In this document: positions 55,001 through 64,000 of the stretch, one piece after another
Layout: the number at the start of each line of letters is the position of its first letter
Numbering within the stretch: position 1 is the first letter of the stretch
Assembly: GCA_019843655.1 (NCBI GenBank)
Contig: JACDQD010000005.1
Coordinates: 31,258,954 to 31,322,953 of the forward strand
DNA length: 64,000 nucleotides
Reading direction: 5' to 3'
Source: Lethocerus indicus
Taxonomy: Eukaryota; Arthropoda; Insecta; Hemiptera; Belostomatidae
Notes under the pieces: generated by a model
Told to the model about the DNA's origin: nothing
The model's database searches: none
The model's input: only the letters and a program-made list of their open reading frames with translations
Translations under genes and position numbers: made by a program

Positions 55001-58000
55001 TAAATAACTGAGGGTTTCTGATTTCTTTTATCAGAAAGGTGGATAATGAAGCCTACCTGAGATTGACTAATCTGGAAATTTACAAACAACGAATGCATAA
55101 TCCGTTGTGAAAATAAATACTAAATAACTACTAATATATTTGCAAGAGCTACTGATGAACAAATAATTTATAACCTATTCTTACCACTGACGAAATTAAA
55201 ATACAAGGAAACAATTAAGTTGTATTTGTCTTATACAAAATTTGTCTTCTAATCAATGACAGGAATTAATTTAATAAGAGTCAGGCAAGGCTGTAAATCA
55301 AATATTATGGAAATAAGAAAGCATTTGAAAGATATAATTACATCGAAAAATTTGAATAAGGAAATGTGCTTTGTTTTTGGACCGTATTTGTGTTCCTCAT
55401 TCCTGAAGAAAAAGAAGTTTGTGAGTGAGGCATTGATGAGATCGGGATGCTTTCTCGCTATGTCTATTAGTGTCAGTCTTTCGCGGTTTGAATCACGGCC
55501 CCTCCAAAACGCCTTCGGAATTTTTTCATTCCAAGTGTTGTCAATATTCCCTTGAACCGAGAGCATGTCAAGGGTTACCCTAAATAAGAAACGAGAAATT
55601 AATAAATATTCAACAAAAATAAGAGAGCACAAAAAAGTTGGGCTATTCATTGTACGCATATAGATGCAAAAAATGTAAATAATTAATCCAGTAAAACGCA
55701 CTATAGATGCCGAAAAGTACCTTCCCATGCATTCCAAACTCGATTCAGTCACATCGTACGTGGGCATAACTATGTCCATTGTCTCTTTGGATCCGCACCA
55801 AGAGAACATTGGGACGGGGTTCCTCTCGTTCTTCTTTATGAGGGGCCAGTCGCCCAAATTGGTGAAGAACTCAAAATCGGGCAAGCGCACTTTACGAGTC
55901 AACGACAGCAATATGGCATCAACGAACATTTTGAACCCGATGTATTCGCCGTAACACGTTCTGTAGACCTGAACATGAACCTCACTACATAAATATGTTT
56001 AGAATTGAATTCATTTTCAATAACCATCGCTACATATAAGTAATAGACGTTAACATTTCACTGAACTAATAGAATGAATATAAAATAAGGATATATTTGG
56101 AAACAACATCCAATTCAGTTTATCATTTTACTTGTGTTTTTGTATTTCTTTACAAGGTAGCATGTACAATTGTTTGATTAAATATGCTACATTTGTATTT
56201 ATCATTTTAAAAAGGAATTCATTAATAGTTATTATAGTCATCAATTGTCCAAGAAGAAAAAGCCCATCTTACACAAATACTATTATTTTATGTCCATCTA
56301 ATTTAAGCTGACCAACAAAACGAATCTTTTTCACTCAGAAGCAAAGTTGTTATTATAGTTGATTCATAACTATTCTTGTTGAACAGGCACTCGTAATTTT
56401 TTATTTATTTCTTTTCGAAGAATTTTACCTGATTGTTCTTTATGACGAAATGACAAACACTAGAAGATTTTGAATTGTTAAAGCGATTAACAGCAGCGTC
56501 ATATATTTCATCGAAGTCAACCGAAGGGAAAGGTTTCAGATCGACTGTCATTTGAGCGTAGTCCTCTCTGCAGTCATATTTCTCCAACCAAGTGTCCAAA
56601 TTAGTTTCGGGACAGACGCAGTCTTCGGGCTGAACAGCGCCTGCAAATTATCACTATTATTCCACTCGATGTAGTAGTGCTCCTGTCTGAATGAACAGAT
56701 AAATTCCAATATAAATATACAGACCAAATATATACAGGCTACAAATATAAACCCTTAAATTAAACCCCTTAAATGTTAAATTGTTTAAAATTTCATTAAA
56801 TATGTACTTCAGAGGACACGAAATCATTATAAAATATAACTTCTTCGAACTTTAATATGTTATTCATTAAAACTAGGAGATGAAACAGAATTCCCTCAGA
56901 GACATTTATTGTGCCAAAACCGTGAAATGAGCTATAATCCAATGGTGAGCAGTGAGTTTGTTAAGATATGTTATTAGGTGTTAATCTTATTTTTCTGTTG
57001 CATGTTATTTTAACATTGTTAATGTTAATTTAACATTTTCTGTTGCAGATTTTGTGCTACGGAACAGATTATAAAAATGTAAAAATATATTTTCTGAGCT
57101 CTTTTCTTCCTCTTTTACTTCAAAAGTTGACAATAACAGCAATTTAACAATAGCATTAATTCATTTTGTTTTTTTTTAATTTGTTATTTAAATGTAATCC
57201 AAATAAAAGGAAGCAGAATATTACATTAAGCCATAAAATAATTTCATAGAAAAATATTAATAGAATCTATATTAATAACAAAATAACAGCGATACAGTTT
57301 ATTATTTATTATATCATTTTTCAGTTGTGGTTTGCCCTCATGTAATTAGTTATGGTTACATATATTGGTGTTTATAAAGTCAATAATGAAAATGACTGAT
57401 GAAGTGAAGCAGATGAGTAAAAGTACCGTGTTAGTTTATATTATTCTTGTATGACAACTGTTTGTTTTTTCCACTTACTAAGTTACATTAATTTACACTG
57501 ACTAGTATTATACACTTATCATTAATTTTTAGTAAAACGGGTGCAAGTTAGAGGAAAGAATATTAAAAGAAGACCCCCCCCCCAACATTCTTTGAAATAT
57601 TGTACCATATTACGGCAGTTTACCTTTTGTTACAAATGGAGAACCTTTGATATGCAATCCCTTGTAAAGAATGATTATTTCTAGGTCGTAGCAAGTTTCG
57701 TACAGTTTGTACCTGACAATCAACGAGCCGTCCTTCCTGTTCAAGACGTTCACCCAAACACGGCAATTCTGGCCCCTTACGGTCTTCCCATTGATGCGAA
57801 CCTCAAAGTCACTCTCTTTGACCGAGGAATCCCTGACAGAAATACGCATTCAAATTATTATTAAAAAATGACAACAATACATACATAAAATGCACAGATT
57901 TCATAGGCTCTTGTTGATACTGTGGACTGAACCTCCAATCCGCATCTCTCCGGGGGAAATAACAATTTAATGTTTTCTTTGTTAATTAAATTTAAGGGGA

Positions 58001-58521
58001 ATTCAAATTTCTGAAATTCACTTTGCTACAGGGAGTGTTTGAACATTTAAAATGAATAGGGTCTGGCATAGCTCAGGTGATAAGGGCAACGCTTCGGCAT
58101 GGGTTTTATCAACAGTGATAGACCGAATTACGGTTTTTTTTATATTTTTCAACTATAAACAAATACTTAAACTAGATTCGAGAAGAGGCAACGGAGAACT
58201 AAGGAAATATTTATTAATTCGTTCAACGATTCACTCAAAAAATCAAATCATCCACAATTAAAATAATCGCAGGTAGGAACCACCAAATTGGTCATGATTA
58301 AATGTTCAATTTTGAAACTACAACTGTAGTAGATTATATATAAATTACCCCGAGTAATCCCTGCCTCTGGTATAAATGAAAAAATAACGCGCCGGCATCA
58401 CAATATCTCTGGGCTTCAAGCCGGGCCCTACAACTTCTATGTTTTCGCTGACGATATTGTCAACCGGTTCCGAATTCGAGCAGGCGAAGATTAAAGACAG
58501 TAAAACTAGACGGGACCACAT
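51919..58521 (-). CDS. Protein O-glucosyltransferase 2/3-like (KDEL-motif containing protein), 7 exons
   Basis: Spliced product is 501 aa, close to vertebrate POGLUT2/KDELC1 (about 500). Order: signal peptide ([18 protein letters not shown]), an N-terminal filamin-like domain (residues about 30-128, with [19 protein letters not shown]), a Cys-rich link ([17 protein letters not shown]), and a CAP10-type glycosyltransferase domain (about 150-460) containing [58 protein letters not shown] and [15 protein letters not shown]. The C-terminus is KEEL, an ER-retrieval signal. Family members transfer glucose to serine on EGF repeats, such as those of Notch, in the ER (family knowledge). All exon phases join exactly. 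No expected block is missing, so it looks intact. I do not decide between POGLUT2 and POGLUT3; an insect gene may be ancestral to both. Confidence 0.95.
52045..54181 (-). other. Intron 6 of the POGLUT2/3-like gene
   Basis: The longest intron of this gene, about 2.1 kb, very AT-rich. No exon or element recognised. Confidence 0.7.
54182..54481 (-). CDS. POGLUT2/3-like exon 6 (glycosyltransferase domain)
   Basis: Acceptor [64 protein letters not shown]. 100 codons, phase 0 at AAG|GTGAGC. Confidence 0.95.
55342..55579 (-). CDS. POGLUT2/3-like exon 5 (glycosyltransferase domain)
   Basis: Acceptor [58 protein letters not shown]. Phase 0 at GAT|GTAATT. The 141-bp intron before it happens to stay open, so a single long open frame spans both exons. 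Confidence 0.95.
55721..55968 (-). CDS. POGLUT2/3-like exon 4 (glycosyltransferase domain)
   Basis: Acceptor TGTTCAG at 55969 (chosen because NNQ-VY joins like vertebrate NK-VY); [46 protein letters not shown]. Phase 2 at GGAAG|GTACTT. Confidence 0.95.
56429..56640 (-). CDS. POGLUT2/3-like exon 3
   Basis: Acceptor [42 protein letters not shown] and [13 protein letters not shown]. Phase 0 at CAG|GTAAAA. Confidence 0.94.
57624..57832 (-). CDS. POGLUT2/3-like exon 2 (filamin-like domain)
   Basis: Acceptor [46 protein letters not shown] and [14 protein letters not shown]. Donor AAAG|GTAAAC, phase 1. Confidence 0.95.
58058..58130 (+). repeat. tRNA-like SINE head fragment (tentative)
   Basis: ggcatagctcaggtgataag resembles a tRNA A box (TAGCTCAGGTG) and is followed by caacgcttcggcatggg; no intact B box (GGTTCGANTCC) follows at the normal distance. 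Lies in intron 1 of the POGLUT2/3-like gene. Not an intact tRNA. Confidence 0.3.
58349..58521 (-). CDS. POGLUT2/3-like exon 1
   Basis: ATG at 58521 starts a hydrophobic signal peptide; then [20 protein letters not shown] and [11 protein letters not shown], matching the WGPGLKADVVLPARYFYIQ region of vertebrate members. Donor TCGGG|GTAATT, phase 2. Confidence 0.94.
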
Positions 58522-59016
58522 ATTTAAGGATTTCGCTTTCTAAATACTGTAGGGACAACAGAGGCGAGAAAAAAGCTGGAAACGAAGTTACTGGTTAGTC
58601 CTCATAACTCGGTGTAAACTTATTCGACCGCTTATCTTTTCTGTTTAATATAAAGAGCGCGTCTCGAACCGATCGTTAACAGTTTAAAAAAAGACGCCGA
58701 AACGATAAAAAATCTTCGGGAAAAACTGAAAACAACCAGGAGATCTCAGTCGGACAGGAGAGTAACCTTCCAGCCCTGTTCACATCCCGTCCAGTCCCGT
58801 CCCGTTTATCACAGCATCACCGACCGGCCAAATAAACTAAAAAAAAAAAAAAAAATCTGTTAACGCCCACGATATTTACGATCACACTGAGCGTAACAGT
58901 GTCAACAGTAGTCGCGCTTTTTTGCCCGGCTAGATAATAAATTGAACAACGACCGAGAACCGGAGCAATTCAAAATAACCACAAAACGACCGCAAAGCCG
59001 CCGCTAGTGACCCGAG
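58522..59016. promoter_or_regulatory. Possible divergent promoter region
   Basis: Between the start codon of the POGLUT2/3-like gene (minus) and a strong plus-strand donor CCGAG|GTAAGT at 59016/59017. Local GC and CG frequency are higher than in the AT-rich gene bodies. A shared promoter for two head-to-head units is plausible; no TATA box is obvious. Confidence 0.35.
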
Positions 59017-59686
59017 GTAAGTTAATTCCGAGAGTTTTTTGTTGTTATCATCGTTACTGAATGTAAGGGTAAAACTGGAAAATTTCTAATTCGAGCGTTC
59101 ATTTCGTTGCGTGCGATTGCTAACTATTTGGCGATCTTGAACAGTTATCGGTTTACAAAAAATGGCGGCGTGGAAGTACAAACCGCGTTTATGTTGTTTT
59201 TATTTTATTTATCCCATCAAGTATTAACGATTTAAAATAAAGTTATTATCTTATAATATAGTCGTAAAACGATGCCGATTCGTTCCACTATAAAGTAGAC
59301 AAATTTCAATGAAATTTGAATTTAAGGCCTCAGCGCTGGTCATTTCTTGTTTCTGCGTTGGCAACACAAACTTGGAGCTGTACGAAAAATAGGAGTGCAA
59401 TTTTAAGCAGTGGATTTCCAGAACTTTTTTCAATTAATTTGTAAAAAATTCAGTTAAAAGTTCAATTAGTTAAATCAAATATTTCTTAATCGTTTACCGT
59501 TAGTGTTACGTTATGAAATTTACGTTTTCATTCAACTTTTTACGCGCCTCCCGGTTCGGAAATCGTTGCCCGAGGTATTATATTTGTTATCGTTTTTTGG
59601 AGTTTTCTATTCGCGGAGATTCGTCCGAAAGGCCGAAACCGGGTTTAAGAACAAATAGATGAGGGCAGATCCTGCAAATACTGCAG

Positions 59687-59742
59687 GCTGAAGATTTGGT
59701 CTTATTGCGGAAAAGCGCCGTGTCGAATCACGAACTTAACAG
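59687..59742 (+). other. Candidate plus-strand exon of an unknown gene
   Basis: Bounded by ACTGCAG and ACAG|GTAAGT; the open frame is AEDLVLLRKSAVSNHELN plus two bases. It could be exon 2 of a unit whose first exon ends at 59016. No homology recognised, and the acceptor lacks a strong pyrimidine tract. Confidence 0.25.
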
Positions 59743-59892
59743 GTAAGTGGTCACACTTTAGAAAAATAGGCCCCTGAACTTTATGTCCACATATAAGATT
59801 AATCCGGCAATGTTTTTGACCACGCAATTCTTTTGTTACACAACAAAAATTTGGATTTGTAAAAGTTGGTTGAGTACATTTTAAAACTGTGG

Positions 59893-60570
59893 ATTTTTCT
59901 TCTTATCTTGAACAATTTTACACAGAATAAAATCCGCTTATTCGTCCGATGCAAAGTCCCTACTTGTTTTCGCTCTAAACTAGCATGCACGAGAGCGAAT
60001 TCATTCATTTCAATTAATTTTAAGTACGATTTTTGGTTAAAATTTACTGTAGTGGCCACGGAGGTTATCGGGTGTATTCGATATATCGATTTATACGGGT
60101 GAATCGATTTCGTCAACTTGTTCAGCCATTGTTGTTCTTTATTAAGGCGTCGGACGGGTAATTTTTTTTTTTTTTATTAAAGGGAAGGAAAGTAATTATG
60201 ACGCGAAAAGAAATATATAAAAAATAATACTATAAAACTAACCTTATTCGGAATCTGACTCCAAAAAAAAGAAAAAATAACCCGCCTAATTTGGTCAAAA
60301 TAAAAAGCACAACCCGTCGGACGCCTTAATAAAGGTAGGCGATGTGAAAACAACAATGGCTGACCAAGTTGACTTTAACCCGATTTTTAAATGCATTACG
60401 TATGGGGCATGTCTGTCGCTGTAGAACAAAATTTGTTCAAACTTATATCGATAAGAAATCAGTTCGGAGGAGCGAGTTTTTCTTTTTACCGGGAACAATT
60501 TTACAGCGAATAAAATCTGCTTAAGCGTCCGGTGCGAAGCCCCCCGGCTTTTTTTCGCTCCAACCTCCTG
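59893..60570. repeat. Composite repeat cluster (direct and inverted copies)
   Basis: 59893-59985 and 60474-60570 are direct copies (attttaca, gaataaaat, tccg-tgc-aa, ttttcgctc). Between them, 60050-60160 is an inverted copy and 60178-60378 a direct copy of the repeat at 26040-26395, forming a large imperfect palindrome. The inverted copy encodes, on the minus strand at 60091-60129, MAEQVDEIDSPV plus stop. Confidence 0.65.
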
Positions 60571-61030
60571 GCTTTTGTCCCACATCCTGAGGCCGGTAAT
60601 CGGATAGCGGCCGCCGGTTCGGGTTGCAAATGCGCAGTTGCAGTTTCGCGCTGTTAGGCCGATAACTGTATGCATTTTGCCGACGGTGTCTAGCAGTTGG
60701 GAAACAACGGAATTCTCTCGCACACTCGGTCACTAGACCCCGACCTGACACTCCGGTTGATCGACCCCGCTCAAGGTGAACCATCAGCTGCCAATAGATA
60801 CAAACAACACCTCAGCTCTCCCACAATCATATACAAAACCTTTTTCAAAGAAATAACCTGCTATTAGTCAATTTTTTTCATTCCTGAAAACGAATATAGA
60901 GGGGAAATATTATCACTAGCTTCCGGTAGGACGCGTAACACAAGGACCTCGTTAGCTGGGTTCCAGAAGTTCTCCTGTGTCCGAACGAGATTCAGCGGAA
61001 AGGTTTTTGTCTCGGATGTTGTCCGCTTCC

Positions 61031-61062
61031 GACATTTCGGAACTCTTGCCGGTTCCGGTATT
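61031..61062 (-). repeat. Dispersed hairpin repeat, copy 2
   Basis: Same 5-bp stem GGAAC/GTTCC with loop and tttcgg/ccgacat flank as 17881-17918, but the CTGATGA box is degraded. Confidence 0.5.
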
Positions 61063-62958
61063 ACACGGAAACCTTCCCTCATTTATACTATGATCTGTTC
61101 TGCCCATTCTCCCATTCAGACTTCGGACTGTCTCAGAAATAATAGCCGGACCCGACAACGAATATGTTTCACGCGACAGTTAACGTATCGATACTGCGTT
61201 GTTTACGTCGGGCTTCTTCAACCCTACCGGTGCACTTCTGTTAAGTACGTTTTGCGCGAGAAGTCGAACGACCTTTTTTCAAATTGGTAACAGATGTCAC
61301 ACCGTTTAACGTTCTCGGGGTCGTACAATCGATTTCGACGGTACATCCTTCGAAAATGAGTTCTTTTTGTTCGGCTTCGGTTTACGACGGGTTTATGATT
61401 TGCCGGTAACAATGGCGAAGGACATGAAAGATTTGCCAGAAACTGAATAAGGGTCACTCGGTACGTTATAAGTATGGCGAATCCATTCTCTGTGCAACCG
61501 TACCTCGTATTTTTAATAGTGTCATTGGATTTGAGCATTACGCAGTTGTATAAGTTTTTCTTTTAATACAAGACCGAAATTTGGATTTTACCAAGACTGA
61601 ATTTTGTTACTGAAATCCTCAATAGATTCATTATTCTAGTCTTACTGCTAGCGAACCGATAAAATATGGGATATAGTCGGAGGAAATAGGAATAAACGAA
61701 TGTAATATTGGTCCAACCGGTTTTCCTTCTCCGGCAGGAAATAGTCCGAGTGGGCCGAAGTTATGCCCAGAGGACTGATGTAGTCACAGTCTGGAAGTGA
61801 ATCGACCAAAAAATATTCAATTATACATAAACATATAAGCCGTATAGACGGCCGTTTACACAAGACCATGTACAAGTGACCCAACCAGAGAGATGTGACA
61901 GGATCGAATCTGACTCACTAGACATAAAATAAACGTACAAAACCTATAAAATAGGAAATGGCCAAATGATTTCTTCACTATCTAGCAGGGACTGGATCAT
62001 GAGTACCAACAAAGGGGGAATGATTCTCGGCACATCTAATAGTGTCATCTTATCCAATAGTTATGCAGTAAATGCATTAGAAAAAAGCGGTGGGTGAAAT
62101 AGAAATGAAGGAATTAAAGGAAGAATAAGGATGGGTATTTTTGAAGTTGGTTAGCTGGGAAGAGCTTGGCGGCGTGGGATGAGGGAGCACATCTGGACTG
62201 ACGGCTAAAAATAGCTCGGCTCCACACTCTTGGCCTCTCTTTCTCCTCCATAAACCCCTCTTCTTTCCACGCTTTTCAGCTTTTCCGTCCTGGCCTTTGT
62301 GTTTCCCCGACGCGCGAAACGCGGAGACACTTGACAGAGGAAAAGTAGAAACGGACATTGGGAAAGTTAATTCGCGATCTTTGTCTCCTAAATTGTATTG
62401 AGAATATAATCACCCTTGTTATGAAGATTGTTTTCAGTCCTAACTCATATATCCTAACGCGCGTATCCTAATTTAATATGGCCTTAATTAAACCAGAAAT
62501 TACAACGAAGTAACTATAATTGTCCTGAATATTAGGTCTTTAGGATCAAGTGTTGGAAGTTTCATATTAAATAGAAACAGACGGGGTGACACGTTCCTTA
62601 TTCATTACGGAAAATATTTAATAATTAAATTATATTTACTATCTGACGTTCTTCAGTTCACAGTCATAGTATTTAGAATATATGCAATAGTATGCAGAAC
62701 CATTTTAATAACTCACCAACCTTCATTCGATATATCAAATTATATTATTACGTTTTATAAGAATTTATTTAGTCCACTCTATTTAGCACTTTGTTAATAA
62801 CAACAAAAGTGCATAGTGAAATGTGCGTTTTGCATGCAGTGAAATGGGCTGTAGGCCAGGTGGTATGGAGGAGGGAGGGGCCCGAGAATGGGGGAGGATA
62901 TACCGTTAGTGGCACCGTCTGCCAGATGTCTGGACCCTTTATGCTTGCTAAATCACAG

Positions 62959-62980
62959 AACAACAACAACAACAACAACC
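62959..62980. repeat. (AAC)n microsatellite
   Basis: Seven AAC/CAA triplets in tandem. Confidence 0.85.
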
Positions 62981-64000
62981 CTTCAGGGTACAAAAATTTT
63001 AAGAGTTATTAAGATACAAACGCGATATGCCCAATAAATAAAACCAACTGCATAAAATGCCTCCGGAAATTTAACTCCCAGACAACATTATTTAAATAAA
63101 CATGTAATCGGGAAAGTTTAAGATGAGAAAATATAAAATTTTTCCTATTGCGAACAAGTAGAACAAGACCTATTGCTACAAGTTATATTATTATATAGGT
63201 ATTATATTTTACTTTATGATATTCTATTTCATTATATTTCACTGTAGTACTATAAATAATTAGTATGTTTCCCTCAGAGTTTAACAGTCAGAACTGAAGA
63301 TAGAGATGAGAAAACCTCTCTTAACCAGTTCAAAATACTTACAGAAAGATTAAAAAGTCTGTTAAAACTTCGTCTTAATAGAGAATGAATGCTTTATACT
63401 GTCTTTCCGAGTTCAAAGCGCCGACTTCCCAATGCCTAATCAACTGATGCAGGGGGCTCGGCCTTCCGGGAACTGTTTATGATGAACTCCTCACGCGCTC
63501 ACTCGATGCAATATTCTTTCTTTCCCCATCCTTAAATTGCTTAATCCACGTCAATATTATAGCTTTAAGATACCATTTCTAGTTTAGCGTAGTGGTGGCG
63601 GCTTCTGTCGAAATCGTTATCTCCGAGAAAACGGCAAAGATCATAACGTCTGATTCCGCTTTGTGAAATACGAATTTCGTTCACCGTTTCCCCTGTGAAA
63701 TAAGGCTGTAACGCCATATTAAATCGAGAAGTTTCTAAACTCTAGAAGGAAATCAATTAATACTTTTCGTAACAATTAATTAATTTGTAAGTAGGCACTT
63801 GACTTAGTTGAGTTGTGTATTTAGTTTAGTCGTCTGTTTCGTTTAAATTAAGGTATGAATTTATTCCCTCTTCGTAGCGGGTTCATTCTTGCCCAAGTCG
63901 GTTCCTCCTACGGCGAATTTTCGTTAGGGAAACTAGGGAGTTGAAGTCATATATTTCACTTATGCATCATAAGTTTCAACTGTATCACTTCCTTTTGCTT

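Larger units (their letters stand above)
60571..64000. other. Right-hand region, no recognised gene
   Basis: Apart from the hairpin repeat and an AAC trinucleotide tract (62959-62980) I see no gene. A Lys/Arg-rich minus-strand frame at 62077-62358 and frames near 61.2-61.5 kb have no known domain or splice partners. Confidence 0.4.

Noticed and set aside
55249..55929. Single 226-codon minus-strand open frame
   Set aside because: It reads through a short stop-free intron between two POGLUT exons; family alignment shows 55580-55720 is intronic (hydrophobic, no homology).
231..59681. Exact 16-base match tgcaggatctgccctc (231-246) and its reverse complement near 59666-59681
   Set aside because: A 16-base match on either strand is expected about once by chance in 64 kb, and the flanks do not align.
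62077..62358. Lys/Arg-rich minus-strand frame
   Set aside because: Low-complexity basic stretch without a domain or splice-consistent partner; kept only as unannotated sequence.
63586..63620. tagcgtagtggtgg resembling a tRNA A box
   Set aside because: No cloverleaf or B box follows at a suitable distance.
1..64000. CRISPR arrays, rRNA, plasmid or phage features
   Set aside because: None seen; the spaced repeats present are eukaryotic microsatellites, a minisatellite and transposon fragments.

Overview
The window is animal nuclear DNA, most likely from an insect or another arthropod. It is intron-rich and AT-rich. It carries simple repeats and decayed non-LTR and DNA transposons, and its best-preserved gene is a whirlin/dyschronic-type PDZ scaffold. 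I see no rRNA, no complete tRNA, no CRISPR array, and no bacterial-style operon.

Layout. (1) Positions 1 to about 18.8 kb hold no gene I can recognise. This stretch has a 237-bp inverted-repeat element (6266-6502), a fold-back element (8392-8622), a long CA microsatellite (9374-9557), two jockey-like retrotransposon fossils (10.5 kb and 13.0 kb) and a degenerate 32-bp tandem repeat (12212-12441). (2) At 18.85-19.76 kb lies a very GC-rich, CpG-rich block, taken as the 5' end of the whirlin-like gene. (3) From 19.69 to 49.04 kb on the + strand I reconstruct a 17-exon whirlin/dyschronic gene of about 721 aa with matching splice phases: PDZ1, a Pro-rich linker, PDZ2, a harmonin-N-like domain, a low-complexity linker and PDZ3. 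(4) Inside its 4.1-kb intron 12, on the - strand, are two or three small coding-like exons with compatible phase that look like a nested gene (40426-43045). (5) From 58.52 down to 51.92 kb on the - strand is a complete seven-exon POGLUT2/3 (KDELC) gene of 501 aa, with a signal peptide, filamin-like domain, CAP10/glucosyltransferase domain and C-terminal KEEL. It converges on the whirlin gene. (6) At 58.5-64 kb there is a possible divergent promoter and exon starts of an unknown + strand unit, then repeats, including an inverted/direct repeat cluster at 59.9-60.6 kb that also occurs at 26.0-26.4 kb.

The observations most worth a second look are in the whirlin gene. Two 81-nt phase 0/0 exons, 1388 bp apart, differ at three bases, all amino-acid changing, and a TA-flanked inverted-repeat element sits between them. 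A 90-nt in-frame segment with splice sites lies just before PDZ2 and looks like an exitron. PDZ3 has a one-base frame disagreement. Two introns seem to use GC donors. A start-stop ATGTGA precedes the proposed start codon. The two recognised genes are not known to work together: whirlin-type proteins scaffold membrane complexes, and POGLUT2/3 acts in the ER.
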